Origin: Chondrus crispus
Lineage: Eukaryota > Rhodophyta > Florideophyceae > Gigartinales > Gigartinaceae
Reading direction: 5' to 3'
NCBI RefSeq assembly: GCF_000350225.1
Contig: NW_005178810.1
Location: 75,272 to 139,271, forward strand
DNA: 64,000 nt
In this document: one piece after another, positions 42,367 through 52,601 of the stretch
Numbering within the stretch: position 1 is the stretch's first letter
Layout: each line of letters begins with the position of its first letter
Translations under genes and position numbers: made by a program
Notes under the pieces: model-generated
Databases searched by the model: none
What the model was told of the DNA's origin: nothing
Seen by the model: the letters and a program-made list of their open reading frames with translations, nothing else

Positions 42367-43150
42367 CCAACCTCATCTTCACCGCCTTTATCCTTCCTGA
42401 AGGCATGCTTCGAGAGCGTATGGCTCATTTCCGCACCGTACCTCGCCCCAGACGTGGGCGACAAATGCTCGTCGCGTACAGAAGAGAGAGGGATCTGGTT
42501 TACTGATCCCGCCGTTGACTTTGCACGGCCATTTTCACTCGACAATCGCAGCTGTACGCGCTTGCGTTCCCGTTATGCCTTCTTCTCACCTTTGAGTCGT
42601 CTTTCAGTAGCTAGTTTTACGTCTCTCTCTTTTCGACTTTCAATTATTTCGTCCAAAGTCAGGTAGAGGGCAGGTGTCCCTATTTGCAAATCAACAATTT
42701 TCGGACGACTTGCTGTCGAACTCTTACTTTTCGAGGAACGTGTGCTTGTCATAAGGATTTTGTTCACACTCCTGCTCTTGCTCAACAATATTTCAACATC
42801 ACGGAGTCCTGATGTGGGGTCATTTGCTGCCTCCGAAATGTTTTTGAGCTTGCGACAAGTCTGATTGTCGGGGTTGCGAGTTCTATTTGCGACATTTACT
42901 AAAGCTGCCTGGCAACTTTTCGGGTCATATGACACCGCATTTGGTCCTTGTATCTCCTAGACCTGTCGGGAATTGAAAAGTTCATTGGCCATAACCCCGT
43001 CTTTTCGAGGCTCAACTTAATCTATCAACAGTGATATCACTGTAAGCGAATGTCGCCACCATCAGATTTGAAGGGAATGGCATGTTATTTCGGTCTTTTG
43101 GAGTGGCAAGATCCATCCAATCATTACATTCTTACCCTCTACAATATAGT
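42367..43150 (-). pseudogene. pogo-like transposase, C-terminal remnant
   Basis: On the left of the Harbinger element the reading resumes with VEGKNVMIGWMDLA, close to what follows the IPPFFI strand in pogo-type DDE nucleases. The later catalytic residues are not recognised. A basic Ser/Lys-rich tail (42573-42935 and on to 42367) follows and is interrupted by element C at 42367, continuing at 37305. Family placement of the tail rests on position only. Confidence 0.5.
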
Positions 43151-43429
43151 GTTTACGCAACTAAGTTTCAAATTTGATTTTGACGAATTTCATCACTGCG
43201 TGTACACGTTTGGGAAACGTTTCTGAATTCGAGAACTAGCGTTTGAAAACAATGCTGAAATGCCGGGTGTTTGTGAAGTGACTTCAGAAATGAATTGTGC
43301 CAAATCTGGGAATGCTGCGAACTGTTGTTTGATCAGGACCTGTTCAGCAGCCACGCAATCGACAGCCACATCACCGTCATGGCCGACCTGATACCAAAAT
43401 CTCCAACAGAGCCCGGATCTGGATCCAGC

Positions 43430-44195
43430 TCCCCGACCCATACAAGACACTGCTAAGCCCGGTCGCGAGCCTAAGTTTACAGCTGCTCAAGATTTGATTA
43501 TTGCTCAGGAGGTTGCTGCTGCAGAAGCACACGTTGCTCCTCATGGAGAAACTCTTTTGCGGTTCGAAAAGGCATCAAAAATGGCCAACAACAATCCTAA
43601 TTTCGGACACAAGGTGACGGGAAAGAACTTACAAGATAGATTCAAAAAACTTTTAGAAGATTACGCTCTTCGCGATGGAAGGGATCGAAATATGTCTGGA
43701 ACAGGAGGGGAGTTGGGAGAGCTTGATCCGTTGTTAGGGGATCTGTTGGAAGCGAAGAGGGACCGAGAGGCGAGGAAGGATGGGGATGCTAAAGATAAAG
43801 CGGATCAAGAGTCGAGGAAGTTGGCGGCGGGCAAAGAGCTGATCCTTCAAACCTTCAAAGGCAAAGCACGTAGACCTAGAGAAAGGAGCAGCGATGAAGA
43901 TACGGCACCTAAGAAACGCCGCATTGATCTAACTGATGGCATTCTCGAGCTGGGATCGGCACTGAAGGAGTCCGAGCGTGCGCGGTTTGAACTTGAAAAG
44001 GAAAAGTTAAATCGTCATGTGGAAGAGAAGCGCGAAGGGCGCGCGGAGTGTGCGGTAGAGAGGCAACTGCGCAAAGAGGAAATGCAGTCGTACCGTCAAA
44101 CGATGGAGGAAATGATGAGCGGCAACAGCAAGCAGATGCAAGCGGTGTTTGGTCTCGTTGGATCGGCGCTGCAGCAATCAAAGGACAACAAATAA
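43430..44195 (+). CDS. Harbinger Myb/SANT-like DNA-binding protein
   Basis: The conserved region reads FTAAQDLIIAQEVAAAEAHV, then LLRFEKASKMANNN and KNLQDRFKKLLEDY, the trihelix-like pattern of Harbinger accessory proteins that bind the inverted ends and bring the transposase to the nucleus. A basic, charged helical tail follows (about residues 120-233 counted from the inner Met at 43494), with a likely nuclear signal PKKRRIDL. The domain begins before any good Met in this frame, so a first exon upstream (a candidate starts near 43380) or a small frame change is likely. Confidence 0.65.
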
Positions 44196-44368
44196 AGTGT
44201 ATCTGCGGCAGTAAAAGTATGGTCGTTCGAAACATTTTTCAGTAAAGGAAACCCTAGTTGCCTTTTATATCTCGAACCCTTTCCGCTCCTTCGGCCCTCG
44301 CTTCGCTCGGGAGGCGGAGTTTGTTCCTCGCGACACATTCTCTCGTTGGGAGCCGTACGGACGACTTG

Positions 44369-45714
44369 TTATTGGCTATCGTTTCGATGGTTGATGTACT
44401 GTTCAAGTGAAGGGGGAGTGCAGCCAAAGTATTGAGACATTGTGTTCGGATAGCAGCAGTTCCGAACGTTTGTTAGAATAACCGCTGCTATGTACATTGC
44501 TCCCACCGCAGACTCCCTTACCCTCATGTTACGTTTAAAGTCTACCAGCGTCCTGTACCTTTTTACCTCGCAAAAAACCACTCTACCGTGACTGTGCTCT
44601 TTGCCATTGCGGTATTGAACGCCGATTGCGCCTCGCATAGATTAGATTCACTAAAAGCAACAAAAAGGAAGCACCATGCACTGTATCCAGAATCGCCAAA
44701 GGCGATGTACTGCTTTCCCTCGTAGTAGAATACTTCCTGCAGGGTTTCATCCAAGCCACTTGACATATACCGAGTCCAATCGTGACGTCGGCATTCCATA
44801 GGTCCAGCCAAGTGCGTACATAGACCGCACGGAGTACTGAGAGCTTGGAACTTAATTGCATGTGTGCGCTTGTGCCCACTATAAGCAACCCGCTGAAGAG
44901 TATGATCACCACCAGGCCTCGCAATCTTCAGATTAGTACCATCGATGAACGCAACGACTCTGTCTAAAGCATTACTTTTAGAATAGACAGAGTCTGCATA
45001 CCTTTCATATCTTTCATTCCAAAAAGGAGCATATACATCGCCCATAACCAGATCAACCCTTTGCGAAACAAACAACATCAGCGCCTCTAAAAATATTTCT
45101 GAAAGCTGCGACTTGCGCTGACCAAACAGTTCTTCTAGATCCCTCCAACGGGTCGCACTCGCTAAGCACCGCAACACAACGCATGTAGCGGGCAGCAGTG
45201 TAACAGTGTACCTGTTGCGCGTTGTCTTCCTACGATGTAACGGCCATGCCAAAATGTCAACTACACGCATCATGTCTTCGCGCCTGAAACGGAATAGGGA
45301 AAGCAGAACATCATCAGACATAAACGGAAACCTGTGATCATCAAACGAAGTAAGGCTGATGCGCAAAGAACGTTGAACATGAAAGTTGTATTCCTGATGC
45401 TTGCGTTGTAAGTTGTTAGCTACGATGAGGAATAGCTGGTTAGAGGAGAACGCGGAAGCGGGATATTCATATCGTTTCTTGAAGATTATTGGAATCAGAC
45501 CTTTCCAAATAAGCAAGCGAGCTACAACCGCGTTGGGGGTGTGATCGGATTGTCTACCAGGACCCATATTGTTGAGTGGCGATGGGTTGTGTGGCGCTGT
45601 TGCCTTTGGATTTGCTACTGTACTAATACTCACGAACAGCTTGACGCAGAGTGCTGCGTAAATTAAAATGAGCAACATCAATTTCTGAACTTCAGAAAAT
45701 GTGGACCACTGCAT
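44369..45714 (-). pseudogene. Harbinger DDE transposase (HARBI1-like)
   Basis: This is a DDE_Tnp_4 nuclease. FIDGTNLKIARPGG holds the first Asp, then come AYSGHKRTHAIKFQAL, YIAFGDSGYSAW with the second Asp and VTVEWFFA with the Glu. The C-terminus (VKRYRTLVDFKRNMRV ... SQYFGCTPPSLEQYI) is typical but lies one frame away: a single-base shift in or after the T-run near 44573 separates it. The N-terminal part (FRFRREDMMRVVDILAWPL) matches the family's helical domain. Only this one break was noted, so the copy is fairly young. Confidence 0.8.
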
Positions 45715-45764
45715 TACGCCTCGTGATTTGTCACAAACAATTGTGAAGTTATTGCTGCGTAAAC

Positions 45765-46524
45765 CTTAAAATGAAAAAGGGTGGTATTTTGTGACCAGAC
45801 GCAGAAACAGCCACCACAATTGTAATATGCTTGTTGTTTTTTCTAGCTTGACAAGCCACATACCCGCCATGATTAGTAAATGAGGACCCAAATACTTTAG
45901 TTCTAACTCCATATTGGCAGTATACAGCTGTCCCGTCGAGGTTACAAAGCCGCGTCGGGTCCCTGAATATGCTTGGATGGGAAATTTGAACTTTTTTCAA
46001 TGTTTCAGAGAACGTTGACATACGCGGACTGTATGTGTAAAATTCTCAGCCGCCAACTTTGTCAAAACCTAGTTCTCACTTTTTCGGTGAGTGATGTCTC
46101 TATTCACTGTCCGCCAGTGCCGGATGATGTCTTGAGATGGGCTGCCAGATTATGTGGCAAATCTTGGATGCCCATCCGACGCCATCTCAGTCATAATATT
46201 TGAAAGTGTGAAACCCTTTTCAGCTGCATACAAAATCATTTTCGTAATCAAACTAGACTCTTGTTCACTAATAACTGAGCGGCGTTCTCTGCGATGGGCT
46301 TCGGGAGATAGGAGGGCGTCGATTTTCGATTCATCATGCTCTTGCAGAGCGTGATAAATGCGATCTACTGTTGCCCAGGGTAATCGTGTCGCTCTCACAA
46401 CGACGGACGTTTTCATACCTGTACGAAGGAGCGCGGTGGCCTTCTCTTGCTCCGTTTTTGTCAATGCGTCGCTTTCTTGTCTTGTTTTTTCAATCGCACT
46501 ATGTATTCGCATGGAGAGTCCCAT
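45765..46524 (-). pseudogene. pogo-like transposase, N-terminal part
   Basis: From 46524 the frame gives a helix-turn-helix region (LTKTEQEKATALLRTGMKT ... LPWATVDRIYHAL) and a second HTH of the Tc5/CENP-B kind (SLITKMILYAAEKGFTLSN). After a frame change, 46021-45769 encodes the start of the DDE nuclease: FRDPTRLCNLDGTAVYCQYG holds the first Asp, and ITIVVAVSASGHKIPPFFIL is the family's next strand pair. The reading stops where the Harbinger element begins. It is clearly related to pogo/jerky-type transposases, but it is dead. Confidence 0.72.
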
Positions 46525-46812
46525 GACTCACACAATTCGGGAGTTGAAGTCATGATGTCGGTGCTACAGGAGAGAGGTTGATGAAGGTTGGGATGCCGTG
46601 GCGTAGCAGGAGTTTGAATTTTGCCGGACTTCTGCAACGCAGGGCAACGAGGGAGGACGTACTAAGTTGTACGAGTAGTGTTGGCATGTGGACGGAGCGT
46701 TTTGGAGAATCTGGAAGGGGAAGACTAAAAATTACCAAATTGACCCCGATTACCAAATTGCCCCTTTCAGGAAGGGTACCCCGATGTCATCGAGGCTAGT
46801 CAAGACTTGACT

Positions 46813-47005
46813 GAAGAGCCACAGAATGGAGGCTACAGTAATATTTAGTCGTCCATCCCACTACACTCGACTGTCAAGTGCAGTGGGATGGACGACTGGA
46901 GTGTAGTGGGATGGACGTCAAGTGTAGTAGGATGGACGACTTCCCTGTCAAGTGCAGTGGGATGGACAACTAAATATTACTGTAGCCTCCCTTCTGTGGC
47001 TCTTC
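46813..47005. mobile_element. Foldback MITE (193 bp) with 5-bp target duplication
   Basis: The ends are long inverted repeats (from GAAGAGCCACAGAA, continuing GGAGGCTACAGTAATATTTA and TCCATCCCACT). The middle repeats the unit gtgggatggac in both orientations. The bases tgact occur on both sides (46808-46812 and 47006-47010). There is no coding sequence. Confidence 0.8.
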
Positions 47006-47010
47006 TGACT

Positions 47011-47677
47011 GAAGTGCTCTACAGTATCTTCACCCCCTTCAGAAGCCAAAAGGTGGAATATATGTGGGGATCAATATGAAGATTTCTTCTTTCGTTCCAC
47101 AAATGAACGTGTTTGAGCAGATTCTTTACTTGAGTGAACGGCACTTTTTTTTGCGCAAATATGTACTGTATGGGGGCTACTTCACAGGGGTTTTCGCGCA
47201 CTGCATGAAGTAGAAGTACTGCAGCATGAAAGAAGGTGATGGAACATCCGACCATGCTTTTTGGAATGCAGAGGTTCGCGAACACTTCACGAGAGGACTG
47301 TTGGATTACCAGCCTACGGCATCTGTCGAAGGGCATGTGATCGTTGCTGAGGGCACGAATCTGCTGCTACCGTCGCTGTTTTGTGCACCTATTACCGGAG
47401 AATAGAAGCCACTCTACGGATACTGCTCTTCTGTGGAATAGACACATTCTTGAGAGTGAATAGTAGACGTACGAATAACGTTAAATTTAGTTTTTTTTTC
47501 AATCCAAGGCAAAGCCCTGTACCCAACTACAGAGACAATGCCTCATTTATTTACCGTCGCCAGACTCTTCGGATCCGACTAGCGCTTTCTGCCATCACAG
47601 TCGCCCGCCGCCAGCGGCATGCAACCTTTGCACTTTGTCGGTCTTATTCTTCTTTGATCAGTGAACAGGCGTCTCAG
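47011..47677. other. Upstream region of the eIF2B epsilon gene
   Basis: The eIF2B epsilon frame is open upstream to 47381, but this part does not look like the family's N-terminus and is taken as leader. No other gene seen. Confidence 0.5.
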
Positions 47678-49804
47678 ATGTCATTCCGGAAGGAAGGCGA
47701 GGAGCCGCTCAAGGCTATAGTCTTCGCAGACGGCTGCGGTACAATCCACGACCAGTCCCTCGCGCCTACAGACAAGTTGCTTAACATTCCTATTTTATCC
47801 TGGCAACTTTCAACTTTAGCGCGCTATGGCGTCAAAGAAGCTATCGTTCTCTCATCGACACCAATCAAATCTCTTTTCGAGGACCCCCTTGGTCGCATGA
47901 AGGTTACTCCGGTTTCATCTCCAGCCTGGAATGGAGAGGGCGATGCCATTCGCGAAGTAGAAAGTCGCGACGGAATGCGACCAGTTGATGATTTTGTGCT
48001 TGTTCAACAAGGCACCGTTTTCAACGTGGATGTTGCGAAGCTGGCCGCCGAGCACAAGCGTAGGAAGGATTTGGATCGCAACTGGCTCATCACTACGGCT
48101 TTTCGAAAAGGGGCCTTCTCAGCTTCGTCCGGTTTAGTAATAGCCCTCGATACTACAACCGGCACTTTGCTGAAATATGTCGAGGGTATGGACCGAAATG
48201 GTATTCTTCTAGATGTCTACGCAGAAAATTCTGGTTTGCAAAGAGGCGGGGCAGTGGAGATCTGTTCCGATGTAATGGATGTTGGACTTGACGTTTGCTC
48301 TCCAGACTTTCTTCTCGAATTCAGAGAAAATTTTTACTATGAGAAAGTCAGGGCCTATATCAAAGAGAAACTCGAGGGCGGTGAGGCGGAAGTATTCGGA
48401 AACCGTATGTACACATACTTTTTGAATTCAAGTTGTGGTGAATATGCTACTCGGATTCACTCTCTGGCTTCATTCATGCAAGCTACTACGGACGCTTTGA
48501 ATGGATGGCTGGCCCCGATTAGTACATTTAATGTGCAAGGTAAGTCAAGAGAAGATAAATTGCACGAATACCAGGGTCACTTTGAGGTCGAAAAGTCTGT
48601 CATTGGGAACGATGCTGCTATATCATATGGAAGCACAATACTCCAAAGCGTTATTGGGAACAACGTTACAATTGGGACTGATGTGACTGTGAGTCGTAGC
48701 ATTTTGATGGATAACGTTACAATAGGGGATCGCTGTGATATCCATGGAAGCATACTGAACGCTTCATGCGCAGTAGAGGAAAGCACCTTCATTCCGAAAA
48801 ACTGTTTGTTGGATACAGGGGTATGTATAGGGCCCAACTTTCACGACATGTGTTCTCATTCCCTCATAACTTTAAAGGATCAACAGGAGTTCAGTAGCGG
48901 TGATGAAGCTGAAGATCAAGAAGACGAAGTTGAAGAAGGCAACGATGGTGTCGCGGATTCGATTGGCAAGCCAAATGGCACGGCGGAGGGTGAAGAAGTT
49001 ACGAATTGGAAGACTGAACACGTCGGTAGTGGAGGAAAGGGGCTTCTCATCGATTTAGATGTGAGCATGGATTTAGATCCGTATTTTGTCCCGAATGTCC
49101 GTACGATGAACTTTGAGAGTGAGGAAGAAGATGAGCTAGAAGAGGAAGACGACAACGAAGGAGAAGACGACGAATCCAATGATTCTGAACAAAACGTCGC
49201 GGTCGGAGACCATGGTGATCTTCACGATTCCAGCGCTACTAATAATAGAGTTGTCGATGGAGTGACGCAGGACCTTGCCGATGTCAGCTTCAACGATGCT
49301 CGTTCTGCGAATATTGACCTCCGCGTTGCAAAGTTTAATGAGGAGGTATCGGAAACAATTGAGAGAGCGTATGAAGAAGTAGTGGAAATGGACCATACAG
49401 TTCTGGAGATCAACTCTCTGAAGCTTTCGTATGAAACTTCTCTTGTGGAGACGCAGGCAGGTGTAGTTGCGGGCGTGGCTCGATGGGCTTTGAAGTCATG
49501 TGCACCGGACAACTTGTTCGCTGGAGTCACGTCTGGACTCAGAACATACGCTCCTATTATCACAAACTTCAGCAAGGACGATGAGACACATCATGTTGCT
49601 TTGACGGAAGGACTGGCCAAGGCACTAGGCGAGAATGGATTGCTGGTGAAGTATGTTTTGAAGGCAATGTATGACGAAGAGTTACTAACAGATGACGCCA
49701 TTCTTGAGTGGGCCGCACAAGAAGACAAACGAGTACAAGCAGGGCACGGGAATGGTAGACTGCTCTCGACGCTTGCGGATCTTTTGGTGTGGTTAGGAGA
49801 CTAG
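47678..49804 (+). CDS. EIF2B5: Translation initiation factor eIF2B, epsilon subunit (708 aa)
   Basis: This is the catalytic subunit of the nucleotide exchange factor that reloads eIF2 with GTP. Residues about 10-230 are the nucleotidyltransferase-like domain (LKAIVFADGC, KLLNIPILSWQLSTLARYGV). Residues about 307-385 form a left-handed beta helix of hexapeptide repeats (VIGNDAAI, VIGNNVTIGTDVTV, NVTIGDRCDI). Residues about 405-520 are very acidic linker. The C-terminal W2/HEAT domain (about 580-708) ends in acidic-aromatic residues (DAILEWAAQED, LADLLVWLGD), which bind eIF2 beta and carry the catalytic face. The start MSFRKEGEEP is chosen because 708 residues fits the family (about 710). Single exon. 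Confidence 0.92.
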   Translation: MSFRKEGEEPLKAIVFADGCGTIHDQSLAPTDKLLNIPILSWQLSTLARYGVKEAIVLSSTPIKSLFEDPLGRMKVTPVSSPAWNGEGDAIREVESRDGMRPVDDFVLVQQGTVFNVDVAKLAAEHKRRKDLDRNWLITTAFRKGAFSASSGLVIALDTTTGTLLKYVEGMDRNGILLDVYAENSGLQRGGAVEICSDVMDVGLDVCSPDFLLEFRENFYYEKVRAYIKEKLEGGEAEVFGNRMYTYFLNSSCGEYATRIHSLASFMQATTDALNGWLAPISTFNVQGKSREDKLHEYQGHFEVEKSVIGNDAAISYGSTILQSVIGNNVTIGTDVTVSRSILMDNVTIGDRCDIHGSILNASCAVEESTFIPKNCLLDTGVCIGPNFHDMCSHSLITLKDQQEFSSGDEAEDQEDEVEEGNDGVADSIGKPNGTAEGEEVTNWKTEHVGSGGKGLLIDLDVSMDLDPYFVPNVRTMNFESEEEDELEEEDDNEGEDDESNDSEQNVAVGDHGDLHDSSATNNRVVDGVTQDLADVSFNDARSANIDLRVAKFNEEVSETIERAYEEVVEMDHTVLEINSLKLSYETSLVETQAGVVAGVARWALKSCAPDNLFAGVTSGLRTYAPIITNFSKDDETHHVALTEGLAKALGENGLLVKYVLKAMYDEELLTDDAILEWAAQEDKRVQAGHGNGRLLSTLADLLVWLGD

Positions 49805-49831
49805 GAATATAGAGTACGGAAGGGATCGTGG

Positions 49832-50740
49832 CTACAGCCACGGAACATCCTTCTCTGCCAGTCTGGTTGGTCCTTTCCATGTAAGGATGAATGCTAATTC
49901 CGGACAACTTGTAGAGTAGCCGTGTTGTCTCCGGTATGGATTTCGGGCTTGCTTCTTCCTGCCAAGGCCCCCGCTAGAAGAACCACAACCGTAGGGATCT
50001 TCCTTGAATTGTTCAAGCGTGCGTGATTCCGCGGCCTCTGCTGGTAAGAGGCTATCCGGGTTACCGACACCGAAGAATTGGTATTTTGATGTAGGCCAAT
50101 GGATGGATCTAGCGTGCAACTGGAATCGCTCCTTTTTAAAGGCCCAGCTGATTATGGTGAGCTTTTCTGGAAACCTTCCGACGCATTCCTTGAAACGAGC
50201 AATGGAATACAAGACATTGTCAAAAGAGTCCCGCGAAAACTCTTCGGTTGTGACCCTCGATCGGACGTCGTGCATTCCCCAGAAATCAAAGGCAGTTGCT
50301 ACATCGTGGTATCCTTGTGCTTCGGACAGAATGTGAGGAAAGCGAGTCTGACCGCCGGAGAATATCAGCAAACTATCTCTGGCCTTAGATGCGAGCGTGA
50401 CCCCTGATGCGACATGGGACACGAAGTATTTACTTTCTCCTTTCTGGAACGGAAGCAGAGACCAATTTTCATCAGTGGTGGCCAGGTGGGCAGGGTTGAG
50501 CGTTGGACCTCCATGATAAATTGCGTGTCCACAGACGACTATAGCGGACCTGAGCGGACTCCAATCTGGACTTGACATTGAATAGAAATGAGCTGGTGTG
50601 CCTTTGATTTTTGTCGTCTGTTGACAGACGGCTTGCAAACCGAATGCCTGATCTATCTCGTATCGGGACGTTACGAAGCTTTGCAGAAACCTACAGAACG
50701 AGGAGTGGAACGGACTACTTGCGCGTTCTAAACCGAGCAT
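49832..50740 (-). CDS. DUF218 domain protein (302 aa)
   Basis: The DUF218 pattern is visible: SAIVVCGHAIYHGG at the start of the domain, DSLLIFSGGQTRF (the 'SGG' loop), SEAQGYHDVA, then TEEFSRDSFDNVLYSIARF and LTIISWAFKKERFQLHARSI. Bacterial YdcF and ElyC belong to this family, and a eukaryotic branch without a known role exists in fungi and plants. The gene is convergent with eIF2B epsilon, with 27 bases between the stops. The Met at 50578 (MSSPDWSPL) may be the true start, since the preceding 54 residues are not part of the domain; they could also be a targeting peptide. Confidence 0.82.
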   Translation of the reverse strand: MLGLERASSPFHSSFCRFLQSFVTSRYEIDQAFGLQAVCQQTTKIKGTPAHFYSMSSPDWSPLRSAIVVCGHAIYHGGPTLNPAHLATTDENWSLLPFQKGESKYFVSHVASGVTLASKARDSLLIFSGGQTRFPHILSEAQGYHDVATAFDFWGMHDVRSRVTTEEFSRDSFDNVLYSIARFKECVGRFPEKLTIISWAFKKERFQLHARSIHWPTSKYQFFGVGNPDSLLPAEAAESRTLEQFKEDPYGCGSSSGGLGRKKQARNPYRRQHGYSTSCPELAFILTWKGPTRLAEKDVPWL

Positions 50741-51517
50741 ATATTCTTTTGGCCCTTGACTACAGCAGTAGAAGATAGTGACACGGTTGTCGAATTTGAT
50801 GACAAGTACGTGTGGTGTATGAGCAGAGGCGAATTCTGAATCAATTCTTGGTTCTGAGTTCTGAATTGGATAAACCCGCCATGAATTTCACTCTCCTCTT
50901 ATCATACTGTACTCGAAATGGCTCATACGAGAATACTGGTGCCTGTCCCACCTCTGAATCAGCGGACAGCGAAAGAGAAGGCGAGCGAGAGAATGAGTGT
51001 CCGGGTATTTCTTCTGCGCCGGATAAAGCTGCTGAAATAAGTACCCTCAAAGGAGTCCCTGTCCGTCCATATCGGCCTACTGCAAAAGACACTGCGCCGA
51101 AAGGCCTGCACCCGTAGGATTTCCATTGGCGGACGTTAGGATATCTTCATCGCCGGCAGGCGTGTCGAAAGAATCTGCGATCCTGCAATTATACAGTGAC
51201 ATAAAAATGACTGTGCGTACAAGATGCTGTAGAGTCCGGTCAATCGTGTCTTTCATTTCGCTGTAGTATCGTGAAAAGCGGACGTGATGGCAAGCAGACA
51301 GGAAAAAAGAAGCAAAGTCAGCGCGGGTGAATCAAGAAGTGACAGGCGTAGTGCCCAGGTATTTTTGCTGATTTTTTCTTCTTCAGACGTACACTGGACC
51401 GCACAGGGCGACGATGCACGCGCCGTCACCAAAGCCGTTTGCAAACTTGACGATTCTTGTTAAGGGGACAAATAAACGAAGAGGCGGTGCACAGGGGTAA
51501 ATGAAACAGAGATATTG
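50741..51517. other. Intergenic, no supported gene
   Basis: A 101-codon plus-strand frame at 50812 has no domain or good coding signal. Nothing else stands out. Confidence 0.5.
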
Positions 51518-52378
51518 TCAGAGAAGGCACTGCAGTGAAAATGAAGGGGAATAGAAATCGAGAAGGCGGACTGACCCTCTTCCTATGCCTTTTGAAGCTG
51601 AGTACTCGACCTGAATCAAGTCCGGGGCTACAAACACAGGCGACGTAGTAACAGTAACCGCCGACATAACCTGCAAGCGGTCTGTTTCGACCAGGGCGTT
51701 TACGGCCTCGCTAGCCGGCACTGTCCGCACATAGCCGACAGCCATATCGGTAAACAAACAAAAGCAATCCGGCATCCTGATAGCCGCCCAACCATCCGGG
51801 ACGACAAGCGAAATGCACCCGTCGTTACATTTGACACCATCGGGTATTTCAGCTCCCATCGGAACCAAATCGCCGCAGCTATGCTTGGTGAGAGTGTCGA
51901 CATCAGCGGAGGCTAGCGCCGGGCTTCTAGTAATAGACTCCGGAGCGACTGTGGCGGCTGCGTACTCTGCAATTCTGCAGTCTGCCTCGGAGATTTCGGG
52001 GACGTCAGGCTGATCTGCGTTGTTTTCCCACGAAGAATCAGTGGGGTCTCGTCGAAGAATCTTATCTTTGATAGAGCGGCCCATTCGCGAGGCGGCGAGG
52101 CGGAGGGAACTGGTTCCGGAGGAGGAGGAGGGGGCTTCGTGCATGACTTCCGAACCGTAGGATGAGCGTTCAAAAAGCTTAAAGCGGCTCGACGCGTCAT
52201 CTTGGACATGATCGAGCGGGGTGGCCGAGCGCTCGCCAAAGGGCGGGACGAAAAGCGAAGAACTGCCGTCCGGCGCATTTGAGTGCGTGGAGGACGGTTG
52301 AGTGTTGGTGGACGGGGGTGGCGGGGCGCGATTCAGGGACAGTTTGCGCCTCGCGCGGAATCGTTCACGTAGACCCAT
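51518..52378 (-). CDS. Hypothetical protein (286 aa)
   Basis: The family was not recognised. The first 90 residues are basic and rich in Ser and Pro (MGLRERFRARRKLSLNRAPP), likely disordered, followed by a short basic helix (ASRMGRSIKDKILRR). Residues about 170-270 look globular with beta character (DGCISLVVPDGWAAIRMPDC, ALVETDRLQVMSAVTVTTSP). The last residues may read into an intron: a possible donor (GTCAGT) precedes the stop. The gene is divergent from the PNPase gene, with about 220 bases between starts. Confidence 0.5.
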   Translation of the reverse strand: MGLRERFRARRKLSLNRAPPPPSTNTQPSSTHSNAPDGSSSLFVPPFGERSATPLDHVQDDASSRFKLFERSSYGSEVMHEAPSSSSGTSSLRLAASRMGRSIKDKILRRDPTDSSWENNADQPDVPEISEADCRIAEYAAATVAPESITRSPALASADVDTLTKHSCGDLVPMGAEIPDGVKCNDGCISLVVPDGWAAIRMPDCFCLFTDMAVGYVRTVPASEAVNALVETDRLQVMSAVTVTTSPVFVAPDLIQVEYSASKGIGRGSVRLLDFYSPSFSLQCLL

Positions 52379-52601
52379 AGGTGGAGGTGGGAATCAGTCG
52401 GGGGTGCTTCACTTTTGTGAAGCACGGCGGGGTTGTTGCCCGGAGTAGAGTCGAGAGGTGGGGACCAAATGCAAAGTGAGTTCGTACTCCAGCAATGTTT
52501 CGATGCGCCCCGTGTTTCCCACGGTGCATCTAGTGTAAGCACAGCATACCCCCGTTTCATTGGCTGTATACTGTACATCACCAACTTAGATCGATCGCTC
52601 C

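Larger units (their letters stand above)
43151..45764 (-). mobile_element. PIF/Harbinger DNA transposon, nested in the pogo-like element
   Basis: Imperfect inverted ends were found: GTTTACGCAACTAAGTTTCA at the left (43151) and, on the other strand, GTTTACGCAGCAATAACTTC at the right (45764). Inside are the two genes typical of the superfamily, a DDE transposase (minus) and a Myb/SANT-like protein (plus), convergent. Harbinger normally duplicates three bases (TWA). The flanks are TTA on the right and a less clear ATA on the left, so the exact border is uncertain. Confidence 0.7.
37042..46776 (-). mobile_element. pogo/Tc5-like DNA transposon with two nested elements
   Basis: The ends are 28-bp inverted repeats (left 37042-37069, right 46749-46776) starting CCCTTCC and ending GGGGCAATTTGGTAAT, matching at 24 of 28 bases. 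TA flanks both ends (37040-37041 and 46777-46778), the target duplication expected of the Tc1/mariner/pogo superfamily. A second copy of the CAATTTGGTAAT motif lies just inside each end (about 37253 and 46730). The transposase is coded leftward and is broken by a Harbinger transposon and by Gypsy element C. Without these two, the element would be about 2 kb. Confidence 0.75.

Noticed and set aside
43193-43450. 85-codon minus-strand ORF
   Set aside because: Lies at the Harbinger end, antisense to the upstream part of the Myb-like gene; no support.
50812-51117. 101-codon plus-strand ORF
   Set aside because: No domain, no signal and a composition like the surrounding intergenic DNA.
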